Assembly: GCF_026805325.1 (NCBI RefSeq) | Contig: NZ_JAPRAT010000001.1 | Coordinates: forward strand, 62,001-126,000 | Direction of reading: 5' to 3' | Source: Natronobacillus azotifigens | Lineage (GTDB): Bacteria > Bacillota > Bacilli > Bacillales > Amphibacillaceae | Length of the DNA: 64,000 bases | Part shown: positions 37,132-47,226 of the stretch, piece by piece | Layout: each line of letters opens with the position of its first letter | How positions within the stretch are numbered: the first letter of the stretch is position 1 | Notes under the pieces: generated by a model | Database searches by the model: none | The model's input: the letters and a program-made list of their open reading frames with translations, nothing else | What the model was told of the DNA's origin: nothing | Program-made: the position numbers and the translations under genes

Positions 37132-37788
37132 ATGCCAAAACCAAAAGCGGTATTATTTGATTTAGATGGAGTAATTGTTGATACTGCAAAATTTCATTTT
37201 CAAGCATGGAAAGAGTTAGCAAATGAATTAGGTTTTACCTTTACCGAAGCAGATAATGAACGGTTAAAAGGTGTTAGTAGGATGGACTCCTTAAATATCT
37301 TATTAGAAATTGGCCAAATAGAATTATCAGAATTGGAAAAAAAGCATTTGGCCACCCAAAAAAATAAGCGATATATCGAGTTGATCTCTACAATGGATGA
37401 AAAGGAAATTTTACCTGGAGTACAATATTTCTTGAATGCATTAAAAAAGGGAAAAATATTTTTTGCGCTTGGATCGGCAAGCAAGAATGCTCCTAGAATT
37501 TTAAGAGCAATTGGTTTGTATGATCAATTTGACGTAATTATTGATGGCAATGCTGTAACAAAAGCTAAACCAAGTCCTGAAGTCTTTTTGTTAGGTGCTA
37601 GACAATTATCGGTAGATACACAAGATTGCGTTGTGTTTGAAGATGCTCAGTCTGGAATCGAAGCAGGAAAACGCGCAGGTATGAAGGTTGTTGGTGTTGG
37701 AGACAAAAACGTATTACATGGTGCCGATGATTATATTGTATCGATGAAAGAAATGTCAATAGAGCGTATGAATAGCTTATTTTTTTGA
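37132..37788 (+). CDS. pgmB: Beta-phosphoglucomutase
   Basis: Interconverts beta-glucose-1-phosphate and glucose-6-phosphate. This HAD-superfamily protein of 218 aa has the nucleophile/acid pair D10-L-D12 in FDLDGVIVDTAKFH, the cap region LKGVSRMDSL, the SASKNAP segment and VFEDAQSGIEA. AAGGGGG precedes the ATG. It lies 54 bp upstream of the maltose phosphorylase gene, whose product it consumes. A cre-like sequence near 37059-37074 is imperfect and is not called. Confidence 0.95.
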   Translation: MPKPKAVLFDLDGVIVDTAKFHFQAWKELANELGFTFTEADNERLKGVSRMDSLNILLEIGQIELSELEKKHLATQKNKRYIELISTMDEKEILPGVQYFLNALKKGKIFFALGSASKNAPRILRAIGLYDQFDVIIDGNAVTKAKPSPEVFLLGARQLSVDTQDCVVFEDAQSGIEAGKRAGMKVVGVGDKNVLHGADDYIVSMKEMSIERMNSLFF

Positions 37789-37842
37789 GACAAAATGCAA
37801 TCGGTTGCACTAAAAGATAATATATAGGAATGGAGGATATGT

Positions 37843-40146
37843 ATGAAAGAGTATCTAGAAAAGAATGAATGGTCAATCATTGAAAGAGGTTTTGATCCAA
37901 AAAAACACATGATATCCGAAAGTATTTTTAGCATAGGTAATGGTCATATGGGTCAAAGAGCAAATTTCGAAGAGACATATACTGGTGATACATTGCAAGG
38001 AAGTTATATGGCAGGTGTATATTATCCCGACAAAACAAGAGTAGGTTGGTGGAAAAACGGTTATCCGGAAAGTTTTGCTAAAGTGTTGAATTCCACAAAC
38101 TGGATTGGTTTGAGTATCATAATTGATGGTGAGGAACTTGACCTTAATAAGGTGAAGGTAACAGAATTTGTTCGTGAACTGAATATGAAGGAGGGGTATC
38201 TACAGCGGACATTTTCTGCCGAGTTGGACAATGGAAAGCTACTGAAAGTTAAGTCTACTCGCTTTGTCAGTATTGTTGATAAAGAGATTGGTGCGATTAA
38301 GTATGAAATTACCCCGATTAATTTCTCCGGTGAGTTAGAAGTTACTTCATTTCTTGATGGAGATGTTAAAAATGTAGATGCGAACTATGATGAGAAGTTT
38401 TGGAACCCCATTCATCATGCAGTTAATGAAAATCGAGCTACCGTAACCGTCCAAACGAAAAAGTTAAATTATCAATTTTGTTCAACAATGGAAACGCAAA
38501 TCACTCAGGATGGACAGATGCTTAACCTTGCTGGAACGGCAAAAGAAAAAGAGAAATACGCAGGAGTTCTCTATCAAATTCCAATCACTAAAGAGAAAAC
38601 AACTACGATTTACAAGTATGTAGCAAATGTTACGAATCGAGATCATGCAGAAGATCAGCTTCAGATGGTGTCTGCGAACGAATTAGAGAAAGCTGTTTCT
38701 AAAGGGTTCGATACGTTAAAAGAAGAACAAGCAGCAGCTTGGAAAGCGAAATGGTTGAATAGTGATATTGTAATAGAGGGTGATGTCGCTGCCCAACAAG
38801 GAATTCGATTTAATATTTTTCAGTTGAATCAAACCTATTCGGGAGAAGATGCCCGTTTAAATATTGGCCCTAAAGGATTTACGGGGGAGAAATACGGTGG
38901 AAGCACATATTGGGATACAGAAGCATACTGTCTACCATTTTATTTGGCAACTGCAGAAGAAAGTATATCACGTAACTTATTGATTTATCGTTACAACCAT
39001 TTAGAAAAGGCGAAAGAGAATGCTCGCAAACTTGGGTTTGAGAAAGGTGCTCTTTATCCAATGGTAACGATGAATGGGGAAGAGTCTCATAACGAATGGG
39101 AAATCACGTTTGAAGAGATTCATCGGAACGGAGCTATCGCATATGCAATCTATAATTATGTCAATTATACAGGTGATGAACGATATCTCGGTGAATATGG
39201 AATAGAAGTACTAGTGGAAATTGCTCGTTTTTGGGAGGAACGTGTAAATTACGTTGCCAAAAAAGATGCGTACATGATGCTAGGTGTAACTGGTCCTAAT
39301 GAATATGAAAACAATGTTCATAACAATTGGTATACCAACCGAATTGCTAGCTGGACAATGCAGTACACGCAAGAAGTGCTTGAATATTTAAAGAAAACGG
39401 ATTTAGAACTATATCAAAAATGGGTTAATAAACTTGGATTAAGAGATGAAGAAGTAGACAAATGGACAGATATTATTGAAAAGATGTATTATCCAGAAGA
39501 TAAAGAATTAGGTGTTTTCCTTCAACAAGATGGCTTTTTAGACAAAGAATTGATTCCTGTTGATCAGCTGGATGAGAAACATCTTCCGTTAAATCAAAAC
39601 TGGTCTTGGGATCGAATATTACGTTCATGCTTTATCAAACAAGCAGACGTACTCCAAGGATTATACTTTTTAAACCATGAATTTGATATGGAAACGAAAA
39701 AGCGGAATTTTGACTTTTATGAGCCAATGACTGTTCATGAATCCTCTTTATCCCCTTGTGTACACGCAATTTTAGCCTGTGAATTAGGGTATAAGGAAAA
39801 AGCATACGAAATGTATTTACGAACTGCCCGACTTGATCTAGATAATTATAATAACGATACAGAAGATGGTTGTCATACTACAAGTATGGCAGGAACATGG
39901 ATGGCAGTAGTGGAAGGTTTTGGAGGATTTAAAATCGCTAATGATGAATTGATTTTACGCCCATTCATTCCTGGACAATGGAAATCTTTTTCTTTCAAAG
40001 TATTATTTAGAGGTGCTCGATTAAAAGTAATCGTGGATCAAGAAAAAGTAACCGTCAAGAATGAAACAGATATTTCGTTAACTATCGTTGTTTATGATAA
40101 AAAAGTAGAGCTTCAAGGAAACGAAGCAATTACAATAGCTAATTAA
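37843..40146 (+). CDS. Maltose phosphorylase (GH65)
   Basis: Phosphorolyses maltose to beta-glucose-1-phosphate and glucose in the cytoplasm. The 767-aa protein is full length for GH65. The acid catalyst lies in GVTGPNEYENNVHNNWYTN, with Glu487, which agrees with the position I recall for characterised maltose phosphorylase. The pairing with pgmB supports a beta-G1P-forming enzyme. Trehalose, kojibiose and nigerose phosphorylases are close relatives; maltose is favoured by overall similarity and by the nearby glucan-degrading genes. A terminator follows. Confidence 0.88.
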   Translation: MKEYLEKNEWSIIERGFDPKKHMISESIFSIGNGHMGQRANFEETYTGDTLQGSYMAGVYYPDKTRVGWWKNGYPESFAKVLNSTNWIGLSIIIDGEELDLNKVKVTEFVRELNMKEGYLQRTFSAELDNGKLLKVKSTRFVSIVDKEIGAIKYEITPINFSGELEVTSFLDGDVKNVDANYDEKFWNPIHHAVNENRATVTVQTKKLNYQFCSTMETQITQDGQMLNLAGTAKEKEKYAGVLYQIPITKEKTTTIYKYVANVTNRDHAEDQLQMVSANELEKAVSKGFDTLKEEQAAAWKAKWLNSDIVIEGDVAAQQGIRFNIFQLNQTYSGEDARLNIGPKGFTGEKYGGSTYWDTEAYCLPFYLATAEESISRNLLIYRYNHLEKAKENARKLGFEKGALYPMVTMNGEESHNEWEITFEEIHRNGAIAYAIYNYVNYTGDERYLGEYGIEVLVEIARFWEERVNYVAKKDAYMMLGVTGPNEYENNVHNNWYTNRIASWTMQYTQEVLEYLKKTDLELYQKWVNKLGLRDEEVDKWTDIIEKMYYPEDKELGVFLQQDGFLDKELIPVDQLDEKHLPLNQNWSWDRILRSCFIKQADVLQGLYFLNHEFDMETKKRNFDFYEPMTVHESSLSPCVHAILACELGYKEKAYEMYLRTARLDLDNYNNDTEDGCHTTSMAGTWMAVVEGFGGFKIANDELILRPFIPGQWKSFSFKVLFRGARLKVIVDQEKVTVKNETDISLTIVVYDKKVELQGNEAITIAN

Positions 40147-40154
40147 AAGAAAGT

Positions 40155-40197
40155 GGATGACACTAAAGCAATTCGAGGTGTCATCCTCTTTTTTTTG
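40155..40197 (+). terminator. Intrinsic terminator after the maltose phosphorylase gene
   Basis: GGATGACAC / GTGTCATCC is followed by a long T-tract. Confidence 0.9.
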
Positions 40198-40303
40198 TGT
40201 ATTCTACCCTCCACAATCACTCATCCCCAACTAATTTAAGGCTCACTTTAACGTAGTAGACACAAACAGCGCAGTAAATGCTCCTATATCGCTACGTAAA
40301 CCT

Positions 40304-40407
40304 AGGCTTTCCCTTTCCACGGGTACGGCTTCAGCTAACTTCTCCAAGAAAAACCACTTGGAGAAGTGGATCTTCAGCTCGTACTGTTCCCGTAGGAGTG
40401 TCAAGCC
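40304..40407 (+). repeat. Dispersed repeat R2, copy A
   Basis: Two nested palindromes: CTTCTCCAAG / CTTGGAGAAG inside TTCAGCTAA and GTGGATCTTCAGCTC, flanked by CCCTTTCCACGGGTACGG and GTTCCCGTAGGAGTGTC. The same sequence occurs inverted at 40583. I recognise this type from intergenic regions of many Bacillaceae. The frame on the minus strand at 40243-40449 is not a gene. Confidence 0.8.
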
Positions 40408-40582
40408 TTTGTTTACTTCGCTAGTTAGTGATAGTGTATAGGCAGACAATCAAATGATGTTGTCTTTGTTTTAATCTACATGCAATTTGTATAGAGAAAT
40501 TCTTGAGACACTTTTTTATCTATAATCCACCAATCATGCGGTAATTTGATTAAAAAGCTTCATCAAGCGTATCAAATGAAAT

Positions 40583-40680
40583 TGGCGACACTCCAGCAGG
40601 AACAGCGAGAGCTGAAGATCCACTCGGAAGTGAATTTCTTCCGAGTTAGCTGAAGCCGCGCCCTGCGGAAAGGGAGCCAA
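40583..40680 (-). repeat. Dispersed repeat R2, copy B (inverted)
   Basis: Inverse of copy A: GGCGACACTCC, GAGCTGAAGATCCACTCGGAAG, CTTCCGAGTTAGCTGAAGCC and GCGGAAAGGGAGCC. The inner stem has changed on both sides (CTCGGAAG / CTTCCGAG versus CTTGGAGAAG), so pairing is conserved while sequence is not. The pair A/B could form a large cruciform. Confidence 0.8.
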
Positions 40681-40795
40681 GTTCATTTGAGGAGCGGGAT
40701 AAAAAGCTTCTGTTACCGCACAGTTTATACAGAATGCGTAGTGGTTTGTGTAATAGAGCAGTCTCCTAGTTTTTTTGATTTATTGATTTCGTTTT

Positions 40796-40826
40796 TTGAC
40801 TATGGTCTAAGTGAAAGGTGTATAAT
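40796..40826 (+). promoter_or_regulatory. Possible sigma-A promoter of the SNF2 helicase gene
   Basis: TTGACT and a perfect TATAAT, but 19 bp apart, which is longer than ideal. Confidence 0.45.
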
Positions 40827-40868
40827 GAAAAGATAGGCAAAAATATTTAAATAGAAAGTTGATGAGCA

Positions 40869-43800
40869 ATGAAAGGAATACCGATTTTATTGGAAGAAAT
40901 TCAAGATCATTTTTCTGAAATGTCCTATCGTCGTGGAGAAAGTTATTTCATACAAGGACGCGTTGAAAATCTCTACTATGATACAAGTAATAACCATTGG
41001 CTCGGTGTAGTTAGCGGAACAGCAAAGTATCATGTTGAGGTTGAAATTCTAGAAGATTTTTTTGATTATTACTGTGAATGCCCAGCTCATAGGAAATACG
41101 GAGAATGTAAACATGTGGTTGCCTGTATGTTAGAAATTGTACGTAAACAAGACAATCGACAATCCTTGCCCAAAAAAACAATCGAAAAATATCAATCCAA
41201 ACAAATGGTTAACCAATTTATTAATGCATTTTCAAACTTCTATCAATCAGAAGGCTATCACCAAGAACATATTAAAAAGCATACATTACAGGTGGAATTC
41301 ATTGTAAAAACGATCCACAGTCCCGCTGATTTATGGACGGTGGAATTAAAAGTAGGTGTGCAACGAACCTATGTAGTAAAGAAAATTAAAGACTTACTTC
41401 AAGCCATCGTTCAACAAAACAATTATTATTTTACCGATAATTATACGTATGAGCCACTAGAGCAAATTTTTCATCAAACAGATTATGAATTGATTCAATT
41501 ACTAATTGAAATTAGTAACAATGAAGAGGCTTTTCATTCCTATTCTTATCAAAGAAAAGATGAGCGAGTTGTTGTTATTCCCCCAATGGTAGTTGATAAA
41601 TTTTTGGATTTGTTAAAAAAGACCAATTATACATTTGAGAGTGGTCTGCAGACATATAAAAAGATTAATGTATATGAAAATGAACTGCCGTTTTCTTTTC
41701 GATTGGAGAAAGGATTAGAAGATGCTTTTCAATTGGAGATTGAAGAGTTGGTAGATATGGATTTGTTTGAAAGCTATCGCTACGTACTAAAAGAAGATTG
41801 CCTTTACAAAATAACAACAGAGCAAAAAAATATTCTGTCGGAAATTGCATCTGTAGGTGGCCGTATCTTATTACATAACCATTCTATTGATATTTCGACA
41901 GATCAAATTGAATCATTCTTATCTGTAGTGATACCAGAAATGAAAAAGATTGGTGATATAGAAATCGATGAAGAGGTATCTAACCAGATTATTCAATATC
42001 CCCTGCAGACAAAATTAATGATTGACCGGGATCAAGAGACATTATTGGTAGATTTAGAGTATAACTATGGAGAGGTAGTAGTTCATCCTTTTAACGAAAA
42101 TGCAACAAAAACTAAAGATCAACAAGAGTTAATGATTCGTGATATTCGGAAAGAACAAGAAATAATGTCAGTCCTGGAGAATGCGCAATTGAGATTTAAT
42201 GGTAAGTATCTTTATGTAGAAGGTGAAGAAGAGATTTATCATTTCTTACACCGAACCTTACCCTTTTTAGAAAATAAAGCAGATATATTTTTAACAAGTG
42301 GAGTCAAACAATTGCTTTTAGCAGATTATCAAGTTCCCGAAACTAGCTTTGATTTTAATAGGGAAGGAAGCTTGCTTGAAGTAACTTTTGATATGAAAGA
42401 TATAGGTCAAGAGCAAGTTCAAGCGATTTTAGCTGCTGTGATTGAGAAAAAGAAATACTACCGTTTACCGGATGGCGCATTTGTTTCAATTGATGGTAAT
42501 GAACAATTTCAGCAAATGCAACAACTTTATCATGATTTAAACATTGATAAATCAGACATAGAGGACGGAACTTTACAATTACCCATTTATCGAGCTATGC
42601 AGGTAGAAGATATTATTAACGAAGGAGATCGAAACAAAGTTAGGATTGGGAAACAATTTCGTCAATTGATTCAAACATTAAAGAATCCTGATGAACTAGA
42701 ATTTGTTATTCCTGAAAAACTACAAGCGGAATTACGAGACTACCAAGAAGTTGGTTTTCAATGGTTAAAAACATTGGCTTATTATTCACTAGGAGGAATT
42801 CTTGCCGATGATATGGGTCTAGGGAAGACCGTCCAAGCAATTGCGTTTTTATTATCGGAAAAAAACGAGCTTAGTGAAAAACTCCCGTCACTAATCATAG
42901 CACCAGCATCACTTATTTATAATTGGAAGTTAGAGTTCGAGAAATTTGCTCCTGACTTGTCAGCCGAGGTTATTATTGGAAGCCCTGTTGAGCGTAAAAA
43001 AATGCTGGAAAATCATAAACAACCAGATGTGTATATCACTTCTTATCCGACGTTAAGACAGGATATTGATTGGTATAAAGAACAAAAGTTTCATGCGTTT
43101 TTCCTGGATGAAGCGCAAGCCATTAAAAACGCTACAACAAAAACGGCAAAAGCAGTTCGAATGCTTCGTGCAGATAAGCGATTTGCTTTAAGTGGTACAC
43201 CGATAGAAAACTCTCTTGATGAACTATGGTCGATTTTTCAGGCAGTTTTACCAGGTTTCTTCCCAAGCCAGTCTGCTTATCGCAATTTAGGAGAAGAAAA
43301 AATTTCAAGAATGGGACGCCCATTTATTTTACGTCGCTTAAAAAAAGATGTTCTAACAGAATTACCAGACAAAATCGAAACGACACACGTCTCTGAATTG
43401 ACGAAGGAACAAAAAGAGCTTTATCTAGGATATTTAGAAAGAATTCAAGCGGAAACAAGAGAATCACTCGCTGGAGAAGGCTTGAATAAGAGTCGGATCA
43501 AAATATTAGCCGGATTAACACGTCTACGTCAATTGTGTTGCCACCCTTCCTTATTTATTGAGAATTATAATGGTTCTTCAGGTAAATTGGAACAATTATT
43601 AGAGATTGTAAAGAATGCTCGGGAAAATAATAAACGAATGTTAATTTTTTCACAGTTTACCAGCATGCTTGAAATTATTCGTGAAGAATTATCTCGTCAA
43701 AACTTATCCTATTTCTATATTGATGGTCAAACACCATCAAAAGCTCGCGTAGAAATGGTCGAAAATTTTAATCAAGGGGAAAATGATGTTTTTCTTATTT

Positions 43801-44090
43801 CATTAAAAGCTGGAGGAACAGGATTAAATCTAACCGGTGCCGATACAGTAATATTATATGATTTATGGTGGAATCCTGCGGTAGAAGACCAAGCAGCAGG
43901 GAGAGCACATCGTATGGGGCAAAAAAATGTGGTTCAAGTCATTCGCTTACTTAGCAAAGGGACCATTGAAGAGAAGATTGAAAAATTACAGCAACGGAAG
44001 AAAGCATTAATAGAAAAAGTTATTCAGCCGGGAGAATCGATGCTTTCCAGTATAACAGAAGAAGAGATAAGAGAGTTACTGAGTATTTAA
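40869..44090 (+). CDS. SNF2-family helicase with N-terminal SWIM zinc finger
   Basis: A 1073-aa Swi2/Snf2 ATPase. The N-terminus has a SWIM zinc-finger pattern (CECPAHRKYGECKHVV, about 70-86), followed by a long region typical of bacterial SNF2 proteins (YwqA/YqhH type). The motor begins near 620 with LADDMGLGKTVQAIAFL (Walker A), DEAQAIKN (motif II), SGTPIENSLDELWSIF, and ends with LKAGGTGLNLTGADTVI and DQAAGRAHRMGQ (motifs V and VI). It probably remodels or strips protein-DNA complexes, for example around RNA polymerase; the precise role is unknown. The ribosome-binding site is weak. Confidence 0.92.
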   Translation: MKGIPILLEEIQDHFSEMSYRRGESYFIQGRVENLYYDTSNNHWLGVVSGTAKYHVEVEILEDFFDYYCECPAHRKYGECKHVVACMLEIVRKQDNRQSLPKKTIEKYQSKQMVNQFINAFSNFYQSEGYHQEHIKKHTLQVEFIVKTIHSPADLWTVELKVGVQRTYVVKKIKDLLQAIVQQNNYYFTDNYTYEPLEQIFHQTDYELIQLLIEISNNEEAFHSYSYQRKDERVVVIPPMVVDKFLDLLKKTNYTFESGLQTYKKINVYENELPFSFRLEKGLEDAFQLEIEELVDMDLFESYRYVLKEDCLYKITTEQKNILSEIASVGGRILLHNHSIDISTDQIESFLSVVIPEMKKIGDIEIDEEVSNQIIQYPLQTKLMIDRDQETLLVDLEYNYGEVVVHPFNENATKTKDQQELMIRDIRKEQEIMSVLENAQLRFNGKYLYVEGEEEIYHFLHRTLPFLENKADIFLTSGVKQLLLADYQVPETSFDFNREGSLLEVTFDMKDIGQEQVQAILAAVIEKKKYYRLPDGAFVSIDGNEQFQQMQQLYHDLNIDKSDIEDGTLQLPIYRAMQVEDIINEGDRNKVRIGKQFRQLIQTLKNPDELEFVIPEKLQAELRDYQEVGFQWLKTLAYYSLGGILADDMGLGKTVQAIAFLLSEKNELSEKLPSLIIAPASLIYNWKLEFEKFAPDLSAEVIIGSPVERKKMLENHKQPDVYITSYPTLRQDIDWYKEQKFHAFFLDEAQAIKNATTKTAKAVRMLRADKRFALSGTPIENSLDELWSIFQAVLPGFFPSQSAYRNLGEEKISRMGRPFILRRLKKDVLTELPDKIETTHVSELTKEQKELYLGYLERIQAETRESLAGEGLNKSRIKILAGLTRLRQLCCHPSLFIENYNGSSGKLEQLLEIVKNARENNKRMLIFSQFTSMLEIIREELSRQNLSYFYIDGQTPSKARVEMVENFNQGENDVFLISLKAGGTGLNLTGADTVILYDLWWNPAVEDQAAGRAHRMGQKNVVQVIRLLSKGTIEEKIEKLQQRKKALIEKVIQPGESMLSSITEEEIRELLSI

Positions 44091-44107
44091 TATCATATTT
44101 AGACTTT

Positions 44108-44139
44108 AAAGCACCTTCTTGAACAAGAAGGTGCTTTAT
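44108..44139 (+). terminator. Intrinsic terminator after the SNF2 gene
   Basis: The stem AAAGCACCTTCTTG / CAAGAAGGTGCTTT closes a 2-nt loop and is followed by ATTT. Confidence 0.8.
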
Positions 44140-44146
44140 TTCAAGA

Positions 44147-44355
44147 TAGGAAGTTTAAAAAAATTAGTTTTTTGGGGATATTTTTAAATGTTTTATCTTT
44201 TAATAGATGAAAAAGGTTTTCTAGTATAACAATAGAGTCTTCTGGTTACTTATTGGATCGTGTGACGAGTCAACCATTCGCTCCTGACCATCACCCCCTT
44301 ACAAAATATAGCTTCTAATTGTTTTTAAAGACCGGGTGTTGTTTTTCACGGCTTA
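44147..44355 (+). repeat. Dispersed repeat R3, copy B (extended)
   Basis: Besides the common core at 44245-44355 (TTACTTATTGGA, ATATAGCTTCT, ATTGTTTTTAAAGACCGGGTG), the copy extends left with AAGATAGGAAGTTTAAAAA, GGGGATATTT and TTTTCTAGTATAACAATAG, shared with copy C at the right end of the window. Here it is uninterrupted by a palindromic element. The remaining gap to 44709 holds no gene. Confidence 0.72.
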
Positions 44356-44709
44356 TCTTTTTTTGAAACCAATACTGTTTCGAAAGTGGTTTTAGGAGAT
44401 GGATAATAGGGATAATTAGAGGAATTATGTCAAAGTATAAAAGTCAAAATTTAGGATCTAACAATTATTTTTGTCCTTTTAAAAAATACCTTAGGAATTT
44501 CACTCGAAACGTGGTACAATTTCAGTGGAACCGTTTGCACTATCTGATTATCATTTGGGTTAAAAATTTCCATAAATAAATTTAGTAGTTTTACAGAACG
44601 TTAAGCAATAAAACTCGTTTCTTCAGATGTGAAAGGAAGTCTTTCGATCAATTTTAACTGAAAATCAATCGAAAAGTCCGTAATTCTTAGTGATGAAGTT
44701 TCCCTGTAT

Positions 44710-44860
44710 CCTGGAGCAATCGTCCGTAAGACCCCCACTTCAAAACAACGAGAATATCAAGTTGTTTAAGTGGGAGTAACGGACGCTAGCACCCCGAATG
44801 GCTCAACTAACAATCAGTCAGGTAAAGCTAAAATCCCTACTGATTGAAGTCTCACTTTAA
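44710..44860 (+). mobile_element. PATE-like palindromic element, copy 11 (full, short form)
   Basis: Starts after TGTAT and ends CTCACTTTAA only three bases before the GAAAGGA ribosome-binding site of the chemoreceptor gene, so it lies in that gene's leader. The left stem is perfect; the right loop is altered. Confidence 0.9.
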
Positions 44861-44877
44861 TAGAAAGGATGAAGCAG

Positions 44878-46668
44878 ATGAAGCTAAATGTAAAGGCAAA
44901 ATTAAAAGAACAAAAATCAAAAATTAAAGGGGGAAAAAGGAGAGAAAAAACGCAGAAATTCAAGAAAAAGACAACGAAAAAAAAGAAAGCGCAAACAAAA
45001 ATGAAATTAATACATAGACTCTACGCGCTTATCACGCTTATTACTCTTACTTGTATCATTGCAGCTGGATTTATCTATTATTATAGTCAAGAAGTTTCAA
45101 GAGAAAGTGACGCTCTTGAAGAAACCGCTAGTTCTCAACAACAATATGGAGAACTTATTAATGATTTAAATATGCTTGGTATCCGCTATTATCAATTAAT
45201 TAATTCTGGATATAGTCAAGATGGGATTACAGAAGTAGAGATGTATCTTGAAAATGCTAATAATCGCTATGATCAATTGATTGAGCAAATGGGAGATAGT
45301 GATGAACTAAGTCACTATTTTCAATTTTTGAGAGATGCTATCGATTCTTATCAGCTGATTTACGAACAAAATTTCACGACCATTTTTGTTGGTGATGAAG
45401 TAGAACAAATAAGAAATCGTATTTTACCTGCCCTTTCTCGTAATGAAAACTCACTTCAATCAGTAAATAATAGAATACAAGATTTTCTTGAAGATGAGCG
45501 AGAAACCGCTTCGGTATCGTTACAAAATGCTCTGACAAGCTCTGAACTAATTATCATGATTGCTTTAATTATTTTGGTACTCGTACCATTGATTGTTTTA
45601 TTACTTTTTTCTCGAAGTTTATTTACAGGAGTTCAATTAGTTATGAACCGGATCCGAGCATATCATCAGGGAGAATTTGATTACACGAATGACACGAATC
45701 GAAGTGATGAATTTGCTGAAATTGACACCCGTTTGGAAGAAATGGGAAATCGATTGATTACGATCATTAACAAGAATAAAGAGATAAGTGATGATGTGTT
45801 AACAGTTGTCAAAACGACAGGGAAAAAATCAAGTGAACAACTAGCAGGAATGGATCAAATTGAAAAAATGATGAATGAGTTCTCTGAAGAAATGCAAAGA
45901 CAAACAGAATTTACTGGAACGATCTCAGCAACTACAGAGGAAGTCTCTGCGAGTTCTGAAGAAATAGCTTCAACTATAGCTTGCATAAATAATGAAATTG
46001 TTACTTTAGAGGATGTTTCGAATCAAGGTCTTGACATCATGAATGATTTAGAAGAGACGATGAATCAATTAGATAGACAAGCAACAGAAACGGCTGAGCG
46101 TATAAGTGTTATGGATAAACACCTAACTCATATTTCTAGCTTTTTAAATGGAATTGATGATATCGCAGATCAAACAAACTTATTAGCAATCAATGCTTCC
46201 ATCGAAGCAGCACGAGCTGGTGATGAGGGGAATAGTTTTGGAGTTGTTGCGCAAGAAATTAGAAAATTATCCCAAGGGACAAATGATTTCTCGAAACAAA
46301 CAAAGGATGTATTAGATAAGTTAAGTAAGGAAGTGGCGACTATTGTTAAGATGTTTACGGAATTCCAACAAAGAAGTGAGTGGACACGTGAGAAAACAGT
46401 GGAGTCTGCAAGTTTATTTAAGAAAATTTCAACAGACAATTCCAAAGTAGCACGAGAACATCAAGATATTAATGAATCAATCAGTCAGATTAATCGAGCG
46501 ATTGAAGATGTGGTTGGTTCTGTAAGTGAACTTGTTAATGGAGCCAATATTCTTGAAGAAAAGAGTACAAACGTGCAAGGGATTGTTAATGAACAAACAG
46601 AACGTCAGAAGACTCTCGTAGAGGACGTAAAATCATTAGAAAATACAGCTGATTTATTAAGAAATTAG
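44878..46668 (+). CDS. Methyl-accepting chemotaxis protein with Lys-rich cytoplasmic N-terminus
   Basis: A chemoreceptor of about 597 aa: membrane segment at about 50-68, an extracytoplasmic helical domain of about 150 aa, a second membrane segment near 225-245, HAMP, then the signalling domain with the hairpin [18 protein letters not shown]. Unusually, about 40 residues before the first membrane segment are dominated by Lys/Arg, not expected of a chemoreceptor and perhaps binding acidic lipid, RNA or DNA. The ATG at 44878 fits GAAAGGA with 8 nt; the ATG at 44869 overlaps it. Ligand unknown. Confidence 0.9.
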   Translation: MKLNVKAKLKEQKSKIKGGKRREKTQKFKKKTTKKKKAQTKMKLIHRLYALITLITLTCIIAAGFIYYYSQEVSRESDALEETASSQQQYGELINDLNMLGIRYYQLINSGYSQDGITEVEMYLENANNRYDQLIEQMGDSDELSHYFQFLRDAIDSYQLIYEQNFTTIFVGDEVEQIRNRILPALSRNENSLQSVNNRIQDFLEDERETASVSLQNALTSSELIIMIALIILVLVPLIVLLLFSRSLFTGVQLVMNRIRAYHQGEFDYTNDTNRSDEFAEIDTRLEEMGNRLITIINKNKEISDDVLTVVKTTGKKSSEQLAGMDQIEKMMNEFSEEMQRQTEFTGTISATTEEVSASSEEIASTIACINNEIVTLEDVSNQGLDIMNDLEETMNQLDRQATETAERISVMDKHLTHISSFLNGIDDIADQTNLLAINASIEAARAGDEGNSFGVVAQEIRKLSQGTNDFSKQTKDVLDKLSKEVATIVKMFTEFQQRSEWTREKTVESASLFKKISTDNSKVAREHQDINESISQINRAIEDVVGSVSELVNGANILEEKSTNVQGIVNEQTERQKTLVEDVKSLENTADLLRN

Positions 46669-46760
46669 TTACATTGAATTGCTCTTAATAATTTGTATCT
46701 CGGTATTGACTTTGAAAAACATTGATTTCTTTTTAATTAGACAAATCTAACCTTTGAGTG

Positions 46761-46804
46761 CTACCTAACAAAAGCTACTTATCTTTTGTTAGGTAGTTTT
46801 TTCC
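46761..46804 (+). terminator. Intrinsic terminator after the chemoreceptor gene
   Basis: The 14-bp perfect stem CTACCTAACAAAAG / CTTTTGTTAGGTAG is followed by six T. It may also end the convergent 91-aa gene. Confidence 0.92.
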
Positions 46805-46854
46805 AGATTAAACATTTTAACATTTCTAGTACATCATGAGGATATCTAAAGGAC

Positions 46855-47130
46855 TTACAAGACATCGTGATTATGCTGTAAAGCTTCTTGTACCTGTTGA
46901 CGAGTATTGTGTAATTGTTCAGAAGCTTGTTGGAATTGGGGGTGGTCAACCGCCTCCAGACCTGCTTGCATTCTTGCCTCATGCAATTCTTGCTCGGCTT
47001 GTTCTAATTGATTAGCAGCTTCTCTTAGTTGTTGTGCATCAGTACCTTGGGCATTTATTGCAGTTTCTTGTGCTTGTTGGATTTTGTGTGATGCTTCCTG
47101 TAAATGTTCGTGTAAATTTTTTTGTTCCAT
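46855..47130 (-). CDS. Small coiled-coil protein, unknown function
   Basis: A 91-aa very hydrophilic protein, rich in Gln, Glu, Ala and His, predicted to be almost wholly helical (two helices, coiled-coil heptads). No membrane or signal segment. It vaguely resembles the short DUF2564-type proteins of Bacillus, but I am not sure. GGAGGAATTTTT precedes the ATG. A decayed palindromic element begins about 20 bp upstream. Confidence 0.72.
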   Translation of the reverse strand: MEQKNLHEHLQEASHKIQQAQETAINAQGTDAQQLREAANQLEQAEQELHEARMQAGLEAVDHPQFQQASEQLHNTRQQVQEALQHNHDVL

Positions 47131-47148
47131 AAAAATTCCTCCATTCCG

Positions 47149-47226
47149 TTAGTTGTCAACCGTCCGTAAAAATTTCACTCCAAAATATTGAAAATAATTA
47201 AGTTGTTCAAGTGAGAGTGATAGTGG
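47149..47226 (+). repeat. PATE-like element relic, copy 12 (left part)
   Basis: GTCAACCGTCCGTAAAAATTTCACTCCAAAAT and TTAAGTTGTTCAAGTGAGAGTGA preserve a drifting left stem (TCACTC / GAGTGA); the right part is gone. Confidence 0.6.

Noticed and set aside
40243..40449. 68-aa open frame on the minus strand
   Set aside because: It is read through the palindromes of repeat R2, and the frame is not preserved in the inverted copy.
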